DNA from: Roseiarcus sp963780825
GTDB taxonomy: Bacteria; Pseudomonadota; Alphaproteobacteria; Rhizobiales; Beijerinckiaceae
Length of the DNA stretch: 64,000 nt
Direction of reading: 5' to 3'
Assembly (NCBI GenBank): GCA_963780825.1
Contig: CAWADL010000010.1
Location: 558,001 to 622,000 of the forward strand
Shown here piece by piece: positions 1 to 9,856 of the stretch (positions within the stretch are counted from its first letter, which is position 1; each line of letters opens with the position of its first letter). Below the pieces are notes generated by a model, which saw only the letters and a list, made by a program, of their open reading frames with translations, ran no database searches and had not been told where the DNA came from. The position numbers were made by a program, and so were the translations under genes.

Positions 1-2373
1 CTCCGAAACGAAGTCGCCGCCGATAATCGTTGAGTTCTTGACATCGACGTGTGTATCCGCGCCGAAGGCGACGATCTGTCCCGAGTCGTTGCCGGCGAGA
101 TTGTTGACCGTCGCGTTGTCGATCAAAAGACCGCCGGTCCCCGAAGTCGAAATCAAGCAGACTGGCGTTGTTGACGGTGATGTCATGAACGTCCAGCGCA
201 TTGGCGCCGGTCGCGTCGATCACGTCGTCGTTGTCGAGCGTCAAACTGCCGTTGCTAAAAATTTCTCCAGCGCCCTCGATGGTCTCCTCGTTGTCGAGCG
301 TCGAGCCGGAGGTATTGGAATAGATTCGATTGTAGTGAACTGTACCCGTATCGGACATAATGACGGCGCCGACGCCCTGCAGCGTCACGGCGCCGCCGAC
401 GACCAGGTCGGTGTTGTCGGCGCCTGTCGCGTTGAGCTGGATCTGGCCGTCGTTCTCTATCGTTCCCTTGATGTTTAGTGCGGCGCCGTCCGCGACAGCT
501 ACGACCGATCCGCTGGTGATATCGATCGGCGCATCTGGCGTGGTCCCATCGAAAGTGTCGCTATTTCCTGGCGTTGCATTGATGACGCCGCCATTCTCAG
601 AGACAAGCTCGCCGCCGACGATCGTCGAGTTGTTGATGTTGACGCGCGTGCCGGCGCCATTGGCGATAATTCGTCCGAAATCGTTGCCGGCGAGATTGTT
701 GATCGTTGCGTTATAGATGGATAGTCCGCCGGTCCCAGCCGTCAATTCCAGGAGATGGGCGTTATTGACAGCGATGTCGTGCACGGCGAACGCATTGGCG
801 CCGGTCGCATCAACGATACCCGTCGCGCCGTTGTCGAGCGTGAGATTGCCGTTGCTGAATATCTCGCCCGCGCCCTCGATCGTCTGCTGATTGTCGAGCG
901 TCGAATCAGGGTTGTTCGAATAGATGCGATTGTAGTGGATGCTTCCGGTATCCGACAGGACGACGTCTCCGGTCCCCTGCAGGGTGACGGCGCCGTCGAC
1001 AGTCAGATCGGTGTTGTCGGCGCCGATGGCGTCGAGTTGAATCTGGCCATCGTTCTGAATCACGCCAACGATGTGAACCGCAGCGCCGTCGACAAGCGTA
1101 AGGGCCGAACCGCTCGTTATATCGACCGGAGCTGCCTCGTGAGTTCCGTCAAGCGTTTCGGTATTTCCGTCGGTTGCTTCGATGATCCCGCCGTTCTCGG
1201 CGATAAGCTTGCCGCCGACGATCGTCGAATTGTTGATGTAGACGTGCGTGCCGGCGCCGTTGGCGACAATTTGTCCGAGTCGTTGCCGGCGAGATTGCTG
1301 ATCGTCGCATTGTAGATGGATAGCCCGCCGGTTCCCGCCGTCGATTCCAGGAGATGGGCGTTGTTGACAGTCATGTCGTGCACGGCGAGCGCATTGGCGC
1401 CGGTCGCGTCGACGACGCCGGTCGTGTCATTGTCCAGCGTCAAAGCGCCGTTGCTGAATATCTCGCCTGCGCCCTCGATCGTCTGCAGATTGTCGAGCGT
1501 CGAATTGGCGTTGTCGGAATAGATCCGATTGAAATGGATCGTTCCGGCGTCCGACAGGACGACATCTCCGGTCCCCTGCAGGGTCACGGCGCCGCCGACG
1601 ATCAGATCGGTATTGTCGGCCCCGGTGGCGTCGAGTTGAATCTGGCCATCATTCTGAATCACGCCAACAATATTCGCCGTAGCGCCATCTACGATCGAAA
1701 ACGCCGAACCGCTCGTTATGTCGACCGGCGCGCCCTCGTTCGTCCCATCGAGCGTGTCGGTGTTTCCGTCCGTTGCTTCGACGACGCCGCCATTCTCAGT
1801 GATGAGCTTACCACCGACAATTCTGGAATTGTTGATGTAGACGTGCGTACCGGCGCCATTGGCGACGATCTGCCCGGAGTCGTTGCCGGCGAGATTGTTG
1901 ATCGTCGCATTGTAGATGGAAAGGCCGCCGGTTCCCGAGGTCAACTCCAGGAGATGGGCGTTGTTGACGGTCATATCATGCACGGCGAGCGCATTGGCGC
2001 CAGTCGCGTCGACGACGCCTGTCGCGTCATTGTCCAGCGTCAAAGCGCCGTTGCTGAATATCTCGCCTGCGCCCTCGATCGTCTGCTGATTGTCGAGCGT
2101 CGAATTGGAATTGTTGGAATAGATGCGATTGTAGTGGACCGCGCCTGCATCCGACAGGATAACGTCGCCCGCGCCCTTCAGCGTCACTGCACCGTCGATG
2201 ATCAGATCGGTGTTGGTTGCGCCGGCGGCATTGAGCTCAAGCTGCCCGTCGTTCTGGATTGTGCCTTCCAGCGCGAGATTGGCGCCGTTTTCGATTGCGA
2301 CAACGCTCGCCGCCGATATCTCCACGGCGTCGCTTTGGCCATCGAGTACGCTGCCCGTCGAGGCCGAGTCGAT
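1..2373 (-). pseudogene. C-terminal continuation of giant beta-strand-repeat protein (interrupted)
   Basis: Seen: after the in-frame TAA at 2374-2376 the same frame continues without a gap and encodes further copies of the ~200-residue repeat found upstream, so this is the downstream part of one gene. At about 1276 one base is missing relative to the neighbouring repeat copies. The recognisable repeat protein therefore switches frame there, and the original frame runs into a false tail ending at 1117. A further length difference near 140-160 (one extra base) suggests another shift. The rest runs off the left edge of the window, so any C-terminal barrel or anchor is not visible. Repeat residues such as LDNQQTIEGAGEIFSNG and ALAVHDMTVNNAHLLE recur. 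Known: long beta-strand repeats of this kind are typical of secreted adhesins and autotransporter passengers. Inference: surface protein, either decayed or damaged by sequence error. Confidence 0.6.
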
Positions 2374-2480
2374 TTAACTCCCACTCACCGACGACAGCGT
2401 TCCGCCGATAATGTGGACGCCATTCTCGATCAAGACATTGCCGCCCGCGGCCGCAATTTTCCCGGTATCGGCGGCGCCCG
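88..2480 (-). repeat. ~600-bp tandem repeat array coding ~200-residue protein repeats
   Basis: The landmark GTTGCCGGCGAGATT recurs at 88, 683, 1282 and 1882, giving spacings of 595, 599 and 600 bases. Long stretches between the landmarks are nearly identical, for example the region around GCATTGGCGCCGGT. A more diverged copy lies at 2480-2950. The 600-base spacing keeps the reading frame. The 599 and 595 spacings break it and explain the frame changes near 1276 and 150. Confidence 0.85.
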
Positions 2481-5400
2481 CGTCGGTATTGTCGATCGTC
2501 TCGGAAACGAACTCTAGGCCGCCTGTTCCCGCGGTCAATTCGAGCAAGCCGAGATTTTCGACGGTGATATTGTTGATGTCGAGCGCATTGTTTCCTGTAG
2601 CGTCGACGACGCCCGTCGTGTCGTTGACCAGCGTCAAATCACCATTGCTGAAGAGTTGTCCCGCGCCGTTGATTGTCTCTTGATTGTCGAGGGTGGAGTT
2701 GGGGGCGTTGGAATAGATCCGGTTTGCTGCGCTGTCCGTTAGCGTGAATGTTCCCGCACCGGAAAGCGTCACCTGCCCGTTGACGATGAAGTTTGTCTGG
2801 TCGCCCGTCGATGCGAGCGTGATGACGTCGTCGTTGATGATATTGCCGTAGACGTTGACAGTCTCGCCGTCCAAGATGTTCGGCGCATGACCACCGGCGG
2901 GATTGGCGGGAATAAAGATCGTAGCGCCCGCGCCGGGAACGCCGGCCGGACTCCAATTGCCACCGTTGTTCCAATCGTTGCTGACAGCTCCGGTCCAGGT
3001 CGCGACATTCAATACGAGTTGCGTTCCTGTCCCGCTATCGGGGCTCAGCGTCAACTCGCCATTCGTCAGCGGCGTTGCTTGTTTGAACTGTAGGGTGAAC
3101 GACGAGGTCCCCTCGTCTACGGTCACGTCGTAGACATCGGTCGTCCCGACTTCGGCAACGGAATAGCTCGACGCGGCGCTATTATATCGAAGCCCGGCGA
3201 GATCGATCGTGTCCAGCGCGGTGAAGCCGTCGATCGCGCCAACCAGCGACGCGCCGCCCTCGATGGCGAGTTCTCCTCCGGCGGGATTGAAGGAAATGGC
3301 GTCGCCTGCCGGTATCGCTCCGGCGAGCTGCAGCAGGCCTCCGGCGGAAATCGTCAGATCCTCGCCGTTCGCCGTCTGCGAAATCGCGATCGTCGAGCCG
3401 TTCATCTTGACGGAGGCGAAATCGACCAGGGTTGTCGAGCCAGTCGATGTCGTCAGCGTCGAATCCGCGTAGGTTTTGACGATGACGTCCCCAGCGGAGT
3501 CGATCGAGAAGGCGACTTGATTGGCGTTGAGCGGAACAACGAAAGTGTCCAACCCGCCGCCGCCGCCGATCGTGTAGGTCCCTTGCGCCCAGGTGAAGGT
3601 GTCGTCGAAGGGAGAGCCGTCATAGAGCCCGCCGCCGCTGAGCGTGACAGTATACGGATAGGGGTCTGTGTCGAAGATAAACCCTTCGATCTGCTGCCCG
3701 CCATTGGGATCGGCGACTTCGTAGTCGAGTTCGACGCGGGTGGACGCTCCGGCGGTATTACCCTGCATCGAGTTGAGACGCAGGAAGGAGCTGATGCCGG
3801 GGACGACGAAATCGGCGCCGATCTGACCTCCGGTCTCGTTGAGAAGTTCGAGGTGAACCTTGCCTGCATCCGTGTAGGCCAGCACCGTGTAGTCCATCGC
3901 CCCGGTGTTGGGGTCATAGACGCTCGCGGCGGCGAAGTGATCGCTTGCCGAGGAGAGATTGAAGGTCGCGGTGGCCGTCGAGTCGCTGTTGAGGAACGAC
4001 TGAATGACCGCCTGTCCGTTCTCAACGCCTTCGATGAGGCGGATCGTATTGTTGCCGTAAGCCAGCGACCGGGAATAGACGCCGCTGAACGAGGTGTAGT
4101 TCGGCAGGGCGATGAACAGCGTCGGCGCGCCCAGAGCGCCGGTGCTCGTGTTGAAGGTGCCGGCGACGAGACCAGTGCCGAGCGCGCCGCCGACTTCGAG
4201 ATAGCGGTAGCCGTAGCCGGCATACGCATCGTTGAAGCTGTCGTAGCCGACGTAATAGGGTGTTCCGTCCGGCAGGCCGCTGGCGATCAGCACCGGCGCG
4301 GAGTTGGTCGCTACGCCGCTCGCGTTGAACGCTTGCATGTAGAGGTTTTCGGTCCCGCTCGTGTCCTGCGTCATGTAGGCGAAGACAAGCGAGTTCGACG
4401 TGTCGTTGCTGAAAGTCCAACTGAGCGGATTGGCGATCGGTGAAATCATCGTGACCGGCGAGCCGGTAATCGTCACCAAATTCGACGAGGCTTGCGAGGA
4501 GGGATAGCTGACTGTGAACGGTTCGAAATTGACGGCGTAGTCGCCGGCCGTCGCAGAGGCTGACCAGTAGACGATACCGCCAGTTCCGCTGCTCGAGCTG
4601 GAGGAAAAGATCGTCGCCGCAGCCAAGTTGCCGGCGCTGAGATCGCCGCCGACGAAGGGATCGACGAGATCATTGTCGGTTGCGATCGTGATTTCCGGCT
4701 GGATGTCGCCCAACCAGTCCTGTGTCGCGAGCACAAGGGTGTAGTTGTCCGGAGCGCCGGCAACGTAGGAAGCCGCCGGCGTTTCGGTCTCCACCCAGAT
4801 GGGCGTGCCGCCGTCGGTTGCATTTGAAAGGCCGTAGTCTTCGCCGTCGACCGTTCCGTTCGAAGTGTTGAAGAACGAACCCAGGGTTGACCAGAGGTTG
4901 AACGGCGATTGCGCCGCGCCATTGGTAAAACTGATCGCCGTGCCCGTCCCGCCTGCATAGCTGGACAGTGTCAAATTTCCGGAGATCGTCTGCGGCGAGG
5001 AGGCGATGTCGAGCGTGATGCTCGAGGCGCCTTCGTTGATGACGAGCGTTCCGCCGCCGTAGACGCCGCTCGGCGTGAAGGTGTAGCTCGACGCGCCGCT
5101 GTCGAAGTCGAGACCCTGAACATCGATCGAATCGCCGGCGTTGAAATTCGATATCGGCGCCGAAAAGCCGGTCGCCTCGATCTCCAGGGAAGTGTCCCAG
5201 CCTGCGAACCCCACATGCAGAGTTGAAGCGACGGACGCCACCGCGAGATCGAGCGGCGATTGCGTGCCGACGAAGAGATAGCCCGAACCGGTCAGGATTC
5301 CCGTTCCAGCGACACCGGTCGGGCCCTCAATCGTCAGCGTACCCGCGCCGGCGAATTCGTTCGAATAGATCTGGCCGTTGTCGATCACGTCGGCTTCGAC

Positions 5401-6675
5401 GACGCCTTCGCCCCAGAAATTGGCGGTCTCGGTGCTGGAGTCGGGATCGACGGTCAGGTAGCCCAGCGCCGCGCCGCCGACGTCGCCGTCTTCGAGCGTG
5501 CTGTCGGAATCGACCTTAAGCACGCCGCCCTGCAATCCGAGATAGACGCCGCTGATGTCGAGCGCTCCACCGGAGCTCACCGTGACCGCGCCGGTCCCAT
5601 TGATGATGAGATCATCGGCGGTCAGCTTGGAGCCTGCGCCGGTGACGAGGGCGGTCGAAGTCGGCTGGCCAGCGTTGTTGTTGCCGATGTTGCTGTTGCC
5701 GCCGACGACGGCCGTGCCGCCGCTCTCGACCGTGAGGCTGCCGTGGCTGCCGTCGGGGCCGTTATACTGTCCGCCGATAAAAAATCCGTTGGTGGCGAGG
5801 ACTTCGCCGTCGTTGCTGATCGTCAACGAGCCTGTCGTCGACCCCGCGTTACCGATGTCGATCTCGCCGTTCTCGGCGTTCCATTCCGATCCGGCGCCCG
5901 TCACTGTCACGGCGCCGGTCGCGCCCTCAATCTCGTCGTCGGGCGAGCCGGTCGATCCGGCGCCAATCTCCTCATACTGGCCGGTCGTCGTGACGACGCC
6001 GCCGCTTTCGATGTAGGTAGTTCCCGAGCCGCTGGCGACCTCGTCCTGATCCCAACTGACGCCGGTGTCCAGATAAACGGCGTTCAGCGTGGCGTCGTCT
6101 TCGACGTAGAGCGCCCCCGTCCCGTTGTTGCCGATAGCGAGGGTTCCGCTGCTGGTCCACGACGATCCAGATCCGGTGAGGGTCAGCGTCCCTGTTCCGC
6201 CCTGCAGGGCTCCGACCTCGTCGTAACCGCCGGTCGTCTTGACGCTGCCGCCGCCCTGAATCGTCACCGATCCGGTGTAGTCCGGCGTCTGATCGCTGTA
6301 GTTCGTGCCGATGTTGATATAGGCCGCGCTCAGCGAGCCGCCGGCGTTGACGAACATCTCGCCTGTTCCGAATCCGTCTTGGCCGACGGAAATCTCGCTG
6401 CTGTCCGTCCATGCCGCGTCCACATCGACAACGGCCGGCGATTGACCTACTCCGCCGCCAATGAGCACGTCGTTGGCGATTGTGGTCGTCAACGTGGCGG
6501 TTACGGTGACCGTGATTGCATTGTAGATGTTCAGGAACAGGGCCGAGCCGCTGCCGAAAAGCGACGTCGACGTGTTAATAAAGGTGGCGTCGGAGGACGT
6601 CGGCGTTCCCGTCGGGCTCCAACTCGATGCGGCGCCGAAATTGCCGGTGGCGACGTTCCAAACGTAGTTGGTCAT
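2374..6675 (-). CDS. Giant beta-strand-repeat (autotransporter-like) surface protein, N-terminal part
   Basis: About 1433 residues read from ATG at 6675 (MTNYVWN), chosen because an AGCAGGG Shine-Dalgarno precedes it and because it overlaps the stop of a short upstream gene as ATGA. Residues 1-560 are Gly/Ser/Thr-rich beta-strand repeats (TGAGSEW, ATNGFFIGGQ types) as in autotransporter-associated and PEP-CTERM-type repeat proteins. Residues ~630-1050 form a less repetitive block, and a WTGAVSNDWNNGGNWSP unit near residue 1228 starts the long C-terminal repeats. No classical signal peptide is visible. The frame ends at a TAA at 2374-2376 in the middle of a repeat, and the same frame continues beyond it, so this is an interrupted rather than natural C-terminus. 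Inference: secreted adhesin or surface-layer-like protein; export route not visible. Confidence 0.65.
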   Translation of the reverse strand: MTNYVWNVATGNFGAASSWSPTGTPTSSDATFINTSTSLFGSGSALFLNIYNAITVTVTATLTTTIANDVLIGGGVGQSPAVVDVDAAWTDSSEISVGQDGFGTGEMFVNAGGSLSAAYINIGTNYSDQTPDYTGSVTIQGGGSVKTTGGYDEVGALQGGTGTLTLTGSGSSWTSSGTLAIGNNGTGALYVEDDATLNAVYLDTGVSWDQDEVASGSGTTYIESGGVVTTTGQYEEIGAGSTGSPDDEIEGATGAVTVTGAGSEWNAENGEIDIGNAGSTTGSLTISNDGEVLATNGFFIGGQYNGPDGSHGSLTVESGGTAVVGGNSNIGNNNAGQPTSTALVTGAGSKLTADDLIINGTGAVTVSSGGALDISGVYLGLQGGVLKVDSDSTLEDGDVGGAALGYLTVDPDSSTETANFWGEGVVEADVIDNGQIYSNEFAGAGTLTIEGPTGVAGTGILTGSGYLFVGTQSPLDLAVASVASTLHVGFAGWDTSLEIEATGFSAPISNFNAGDSIDVQGLDFDSGASSYTFTPSGVYGGGTLVINEGASSITLDIASSPQTISGNLTLSSYAGGTGTAISFTNGAAQSPFNLWSTLGSFFNTSNGTVDGEDYGLSNATDGGTPIWVETETPAASYVAGAPDNYTLVLATQDWLGDIQPEITIATDNDLVDPFVGGDLSAGNLAAATIFSSSSSSGTGGIVYWSASATAGDYAVNFEPFTVSYPSSQASSNLVTITGSPVTMISPIANPLSWTFSNDTSNSLVFAYMTQDTSGTENLYMQAFNASGVATNSAPVLIASGLPDGTPYYVGYDSFNDAYAGYGYRYLEVGGALGTGLVAGTFNTSTGALGAPTLFIALPNYTSFSGVYSRSLAYGNNTIRLIEGVENGQAVIQSFLNSDSTATATFNLSSASDHFAAASVYDPNTGAMDYTVLAYTDAGKVHLELLNETGGQIGADFVVPGISSFLRLNSMQGNTAGASTRVELDYEVADPNGGQQIEGFIFDTDPYPYTVTLSGGGLYDGSPFDDTFTWAQGTYTIGGGGGLDTFVVPLNANQVAFSIDSAGDVIVKTYADSTLTTSTGSTTLVDFASVKMNGSTIAISQTANGEDLTISAGGLLQLAGAIPAGDAISFNPAGGELAIEGGASLVGAIDGFTALDTIDLAGLRYNSAASSYSVAEVGTTDVYDVTVDEGTSSFTLQFKQATPLTNGELTLSPDSGTGTQLVLNVATWTGAVSNDWNNGGNWSPAGVPGAGATIFIPANPAGGHAPNILDGETVNVYGNIINDDVITLASTGDQTNFIVNGQVTLSGAGTFTLTDSAANRIYSNAPNSTLDNQETINGAGQLFSNGDLTLVNDTTGVVDATGNNALDINNITVENLGLLELTAGTGGLEFVSETIDNTDAGAADTGKIAAAGGNVLIENGVHIIGGTLSSVSGS

Positions 6676-7037
6676 GTTGCCCTGCTGTTCAAATAATCGG
6701 AGGTGACGCGGCACAGCCGAAAAGCTTGCCGGCGCCTCTTGTCCGCTTCTGATGGTCTTGGATCGAGCCGCTCGCCCAAACAAATGCGATTGGCTTCGCC
6801 GTCCGGTTGCCTCAGCGCGCCGGAAAACAGCGCTTCGAGGTTTATTTGCTGGCCGGTGACCTCGTTACTGTCGATATTGCCAGAGACGTTGACGGTGTCG
6901 CAGGCGAAAATTTCGGGTGCGCGGGCGCCGACGAAGTCGGCCGCATTGATCTTCGCTGCGCCGGGGACGGCCATCGAGCAAAACGTGTCGTCATCGCTCC
7001 CATTGTTTTTGACAGCCCCTGTCCAGGTCGAAACCAT
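6672..7037 (-). CDS. Short protein with autotransporter-repeat N-terminus, coupled to the giant repeat gene
   Basis: 121 residues. ATG at 7037 is preceded by AAAGGGG at good spacing. Residues 4-70 (WTGAVKNN..., VNVSGNID, EVTGQQ) are a degenerate copy of the WTGAVSND unit near residue 1228 of the downstream giant protein. The tail after residue ~75 is basic and unrelated. The stop codon TGA overlaps the downstream start as ATGA at 6672-6675, so translation could be coupled. It may be a leader peptide, a truncated paralogue left after rearrangement, or the original N-terminal exon-like repeat cut off by a frameshift. No function is assigned. Confidence 0.5.
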   Translation of the reverse strand: MVSTWTGAVKNNGSDDDTFCSMAVPGAAKINAADFVGARAPEIFACDTVNVSGNIDSNEVTGQQINLEALFSGALRQPDGEANRICLGERLDPRPSEADKRRRQAFRLCRVTSDYLNSRAT

Positions 7038-7539
7038 GGAAATGCCCCTTTTGGGATCGGCAATAAATCAACCTGTCCCGCCAAAGCGGACGAACGTTCC
7101 CAAAGGCTCGCTCGCGGCTGCCGTTAAGTATCAGGTGGCAGGGCGCCAAGAAAGAGGGCGTGGTTAACAATAATGCAATCCGTTGCTTATCGGCGCGCAT
7201 TATCGCCGAGCCGTGGCAAAACCGCTGCAGCGTTAGAGGGAAAGTTTTCGCCGGACTGCCCGGGCGAGCCGCTATCTACTTGCCGGGGCCTCTCGTAGCT
7301 GCGCCGTCGGAAGATCCGGCGACCGTCTCGAGGTCCGGAAATATGGGCGTCAGCGCCTCGGCGCCGGCGCGCAAAACATAATCGATCTGTCAATTTTGCA
7401 GGCGTTTCGCCTAAATGCTGAGCGTAGCGACGACCTGGTGGCTGCGTAATTCCACGAATCCGGCGACCCGCCCGGCACGGCGCTTGCCCGAAAGATGCGC
7501 TCGGGGCGCGCGCACGCGTCCCTCGATCGGGAGAGCTAA
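7038..7539. other. Intergenic region between divergent genes
   Basis: About 500 bases separate the minus-strand repeat genes from the plus-strand BMP operon. Only short overlapping ORFs on both strands are present and none has both a ribosome site and recognisable protein similarity. It must hold the promoters of both divergent units, but I cannot name convincing -35/-10 pairs. Confidence 0.5.
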
Positions 7540-8655
7540 ATGCATAATCGGGGTATTTCTCGTCGCGTATTATTGCAGACCGCCGGCGCTGGGGCTGCCG
7601 TGGCGGCGTTTGGCTTGGGCGCGCCGCGCCGCGCATTCGCCGCCGACCTGACGGTCGGCATTGTCTACGTGGGCGCGCGTGACGATTTCGGCTGGAACCA
7701 GGCGCACGCGGTCGCCGCAGCGGCGCTGAAGCAGGTGCCGGGCGTCAAGGTGATCGAGGAAGAGAACGTCCCCGAGACCGATGCTGTGGCCAAGACCATG
7801 GAATCGATGATTAACCTGGACGGCGCGGGCCTGATCCTCGCCACCTCGTTCGGCTATTACACGCCCTTCGTGGTCGACACGGCTAAGAAATATTCGGACG
7901 TTCAGTTCCGGCATGCCGCGCCGCTTTGGAACAAGGACAAGGATCCAAAAAACGCCGGCTCGTATTTCGGCTACCTCAACCAGGCGCACTATGTCGACGG
8001 CGTCGCGGCGGGTCTCTCGACCAAGACCGGCAAGATCGGCTTCGTCGCCGCCAAGCCGATCGCCAGCGTGCTCTCCAACATCAACAGCGTGCTGCTCGGC
8101 GCGCGCTCGGTCAATCCGAAAGCCGTGGTGCAGGTCATCTTCACCGGCGACTGGTCGCTGCCGGTTCGCGAGGCCGAGGCCGCCAACGCACTGGCGGACG
8201 CCGGTTGCGACGTCATCACCTGTCATGTCGACGGTCCGAAGGTCGTGATCGAGACCGCCGAGAAGCGCGGCGTGATGAGCTGCGGCCACAACGCCTCGCA
8301 GGCCCCGCTGGCGCCGAAGGGCTTCATCACCGGCGCGGAATACAAATGGGAGACGATCTACAAGGGCTATGCGGCCGATCTCGCCGCCGGCAAGACGCTG
8401 TCGAACTTCACGGCCGGCGGCTATGAGGTCGATTTCGTTCGCAACACGCCTTATGGCAAGGGCGCGACGCCGGAGGCGATCAAAGCCGCGGACGCCGCCA
8501 TTGCCGGGCTCAAGGCGAAGAAGCCGATCTATGTCGGGCCGTTGAAGGACAACAAGACCGGCAAGGTCGTGATCGACAAGACCTACGGCAATCTCGATCC
8601 CTACCTCGACCAGATGGACTATTTGCTGGAAGGCGTGATCGGCTCGGCTGGCTGA
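7540..8655 (+). CDS. BMP-family ABC transporter substrate-binding protein
   Basis: 371 residues, ATG at 7540 after GGGAGAG. The N-terminus SRRVLLQTAG followed by a hydrophobic stretch and AFA is a twin-arginine signal. The mature part (LTVGIVYVGARDDFGWNQ, GYFGYLNQAHYVDGVAAG) is the basic membrane protein (PF02608) fold, the periplasmic receptor class used by nucleoside and purine-like importers. It heads an operon with two permeases, an ATPase and three amide-cleaving enzymes. Inference: the ligand is probably a small N-rich ring or ureide such as cyanurate, biuret or a pyrimidine product rather than a nucleoside, because the co-encoded enzymes cleave such compounds. Confidence 0.88.
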   Translation: MHNRGISRRVLLQTAGAGAAVAAFGLGAPRRAFAADLTVGIVYVGARDDFGWNQAHAVAAAALKQVPGVKVIEEENVPETDAVAKTMESMINLDGAGLILATSFGYYTPFVVDTAKKYSDVQFRHAAPLWNKDKDPKNAGSYFGYLNQAHYVDGVAAGLSTKTGKIGFVAAKPIASVLSNINSVLLGARSVNPKAVVQVIFTGDWSLPVREAEAANALADAGCDVITCHVDGPKVVIETAEKRGVMSCGHNASQAPLAPKGFITGAEYKWETIYKGYAADLAAGKTLSNFTAGGYEVDFVRNTPYGKGATPEAIKAADAAIAGLKAKKPIYVGPLKDNKTGKVVIDKTYGNLDPYLDQMDYLLEGVIGSAG

Positions 8656-8673
8656 CAGACTGGCGCCTCGTTT

Positions 8674-8700
8674 GCAGCGCGCTCTGAGGGGGCGCGCTGC
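8674..8700 (+). other. Intercistronic hairpin between binding protein and permease genes
   Basis: A perfect 8-bp stem, GCAGCGCG at 8674-8681 and CGCGCTGC at 8693-8700, encloses an 11-base loop. No T-tract follows. Such stems after the binding-protein gene commonly stabilise the upstream message so that the receptor is made in excess over the permease. This role is inferred. Confidence 0.45.
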
Positions 8701-8725
8701 GCCCAAACAGCATCGGGACACCTGC

Positions 8726-9856
8726 ATGACTGATAGCGCGGCCGATCGCGGCTCCGCACCTTTGGCGCCGAGCGCGGTGGCGTCCGGCGGCGATGCGCTG
8801 AACCGCATGCGCGCGGGGGCGGAGTATGTCGTCATTCCCCTGATCGCGCTGGCGGTCGCGTCGCTGGCGTTTGCGGCGTTCCTGCTCGCGATCGGCAAAT
8901 CGCCGGTGGATTTCATCTCGCTTGTCTGGCGCGGCGGCTTTGGCACCGCGTTCTCGATCCAGAACACGCTGCAACGCGCCTCGCCGCTGATCCTATCGGC
9001 GCTGTGCGTGGCGATACCCGCGCGCATCGGTCTGATCATCATCGGCGGTGAGGGCGCGCTGGTGATCGGCGGCTTCGTCGCCGCGGTCGTCGCTCTGCCG
9101 ATGGTTCCCGGCGTACCGGCGTTCATCGTGTTGCCAGTGATGTTTGTCTGCGCCGCGTTCGCCGGAGCGGTCTGGATCGCCATCGCCGGCTGGCTACGCT
9201 ACGCGCGTGGTGTCAACGAAACGATCTCGTCGCTGCTGCTGACCTACATCGGCATAGCGATCATGAACTTCTTCGTCGAAGGCGCGCTGCGCGACATGTC
9301 GAACCCGAACAAGCCTTCGACTCGCCCGCTTGGCCACGACTATATGGTTGGCAAGATTCCCGGCACCGACGTGCATTGGGGTCTCGCCGTCGGTGTGCTG
9401 CTCGCCATCGCGCTGCAAGTCCTGATGTCGCGCACCACCTTCGGCTTCGCGGCGCGCGTAACGGGCGGCAACTATCGCGCCGCGCTCGCACAAGGCTTGC
9501 CGGTCGGACGGATCATCATCGCCTGCTGCATGCTCGCCGGCGCCTGCGCCGGCATCGCCGGCTTTTTCGAAGTCGCGGCCATTCAGGGCGACGCCAACGC
9601 CTCGTTGGTCGCGGGCTACGGCTTCACCGGCATCCTGGTGTCGTTCCTGGCGCGACACAACCCGGTCGCGATCGTGCCGGTCTCGGTGATGTTCGGCGGC
9701 ATCGTCGCGGCGGGCGGCATCATCCAGCGGCGCATGGGGCTGCCCGATGCGACCGTGCTTGTGCTCCAGGGCTTGATCTTCATCGTGCTGCTGATCTCGG
9801 AGACGCTGTACGGCCGCTTCGATATCTTCAAGCCCGACGCGAAGGAGCGCACATGA
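8726..9856 (+). CDS. BMP-type ABC transporter permease 1
   Basis: Integral membrane permease of the branched-chain/ribose class (PF02653), about 376 residues from ATG at 8726 (MTDSAADRG). An in-frame upstream start at 8672 lies inside the intercistronic hairpin and is less likely. Roughly eight to ten hydrophobic segments begin at residue ~35 (YVVIPLIALAVASLAF). The IVNFAHG-type region is replaced by the BMP-family IIGGEGALVIGGF motif. The stop overlaps the next gene as ATGA, implying coupled translation. Closest named relatives are YufP-type permeases of nucleoside-like importers. Confidence 0.87.
   Translation: MTDSAADRGSAPLAPSAVASGGDALNRMRAGAEYVVIPLIALAVASLAFAAFLLAIGKSPVDFISLVWRGGFGTAFSIQNTLQRASPLILSALCVAIPARIGLIIIGGEGALVIGGFVAAVVALPMVPGVPAFIVLPVMFVCAAFAGAVWIAIAGWLRYARGVNETISSLLLTYIGIAIMNFFVEGALRDMSNPNKPSTRPLGHDYMVGKIPGTDVHWGLAVGVLLAIALQVLMSRTTFGFAARVTGGNYRAALAQGLPVGRIIIACCMLAGACAGIAGFFEVAAIQGDANASLVAGYGFTGILVSFLARHNPVAIVPVSVMFGGIVAAGGIIQRRMGLPDATVLVLQGLIFIVLLISETLYGRFDIFKPDAKERT

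Noticed and set aside
5260..6696. Long plus-strand ORF (478 residues) opposite the giant repeat gene
   Set aside because: It is the antisense shadow of a GC-rich repetitive gene, is Arg/Ala/Asp/Val-rich with no domain, and has no independent ribosome-site evidence.
7570..9183. 537-residue minus-strand ORF across the BMP binding protein and permease
   Set aside because: Antisense shadow; the plus strand encodes clear transporter proteins over the same span.
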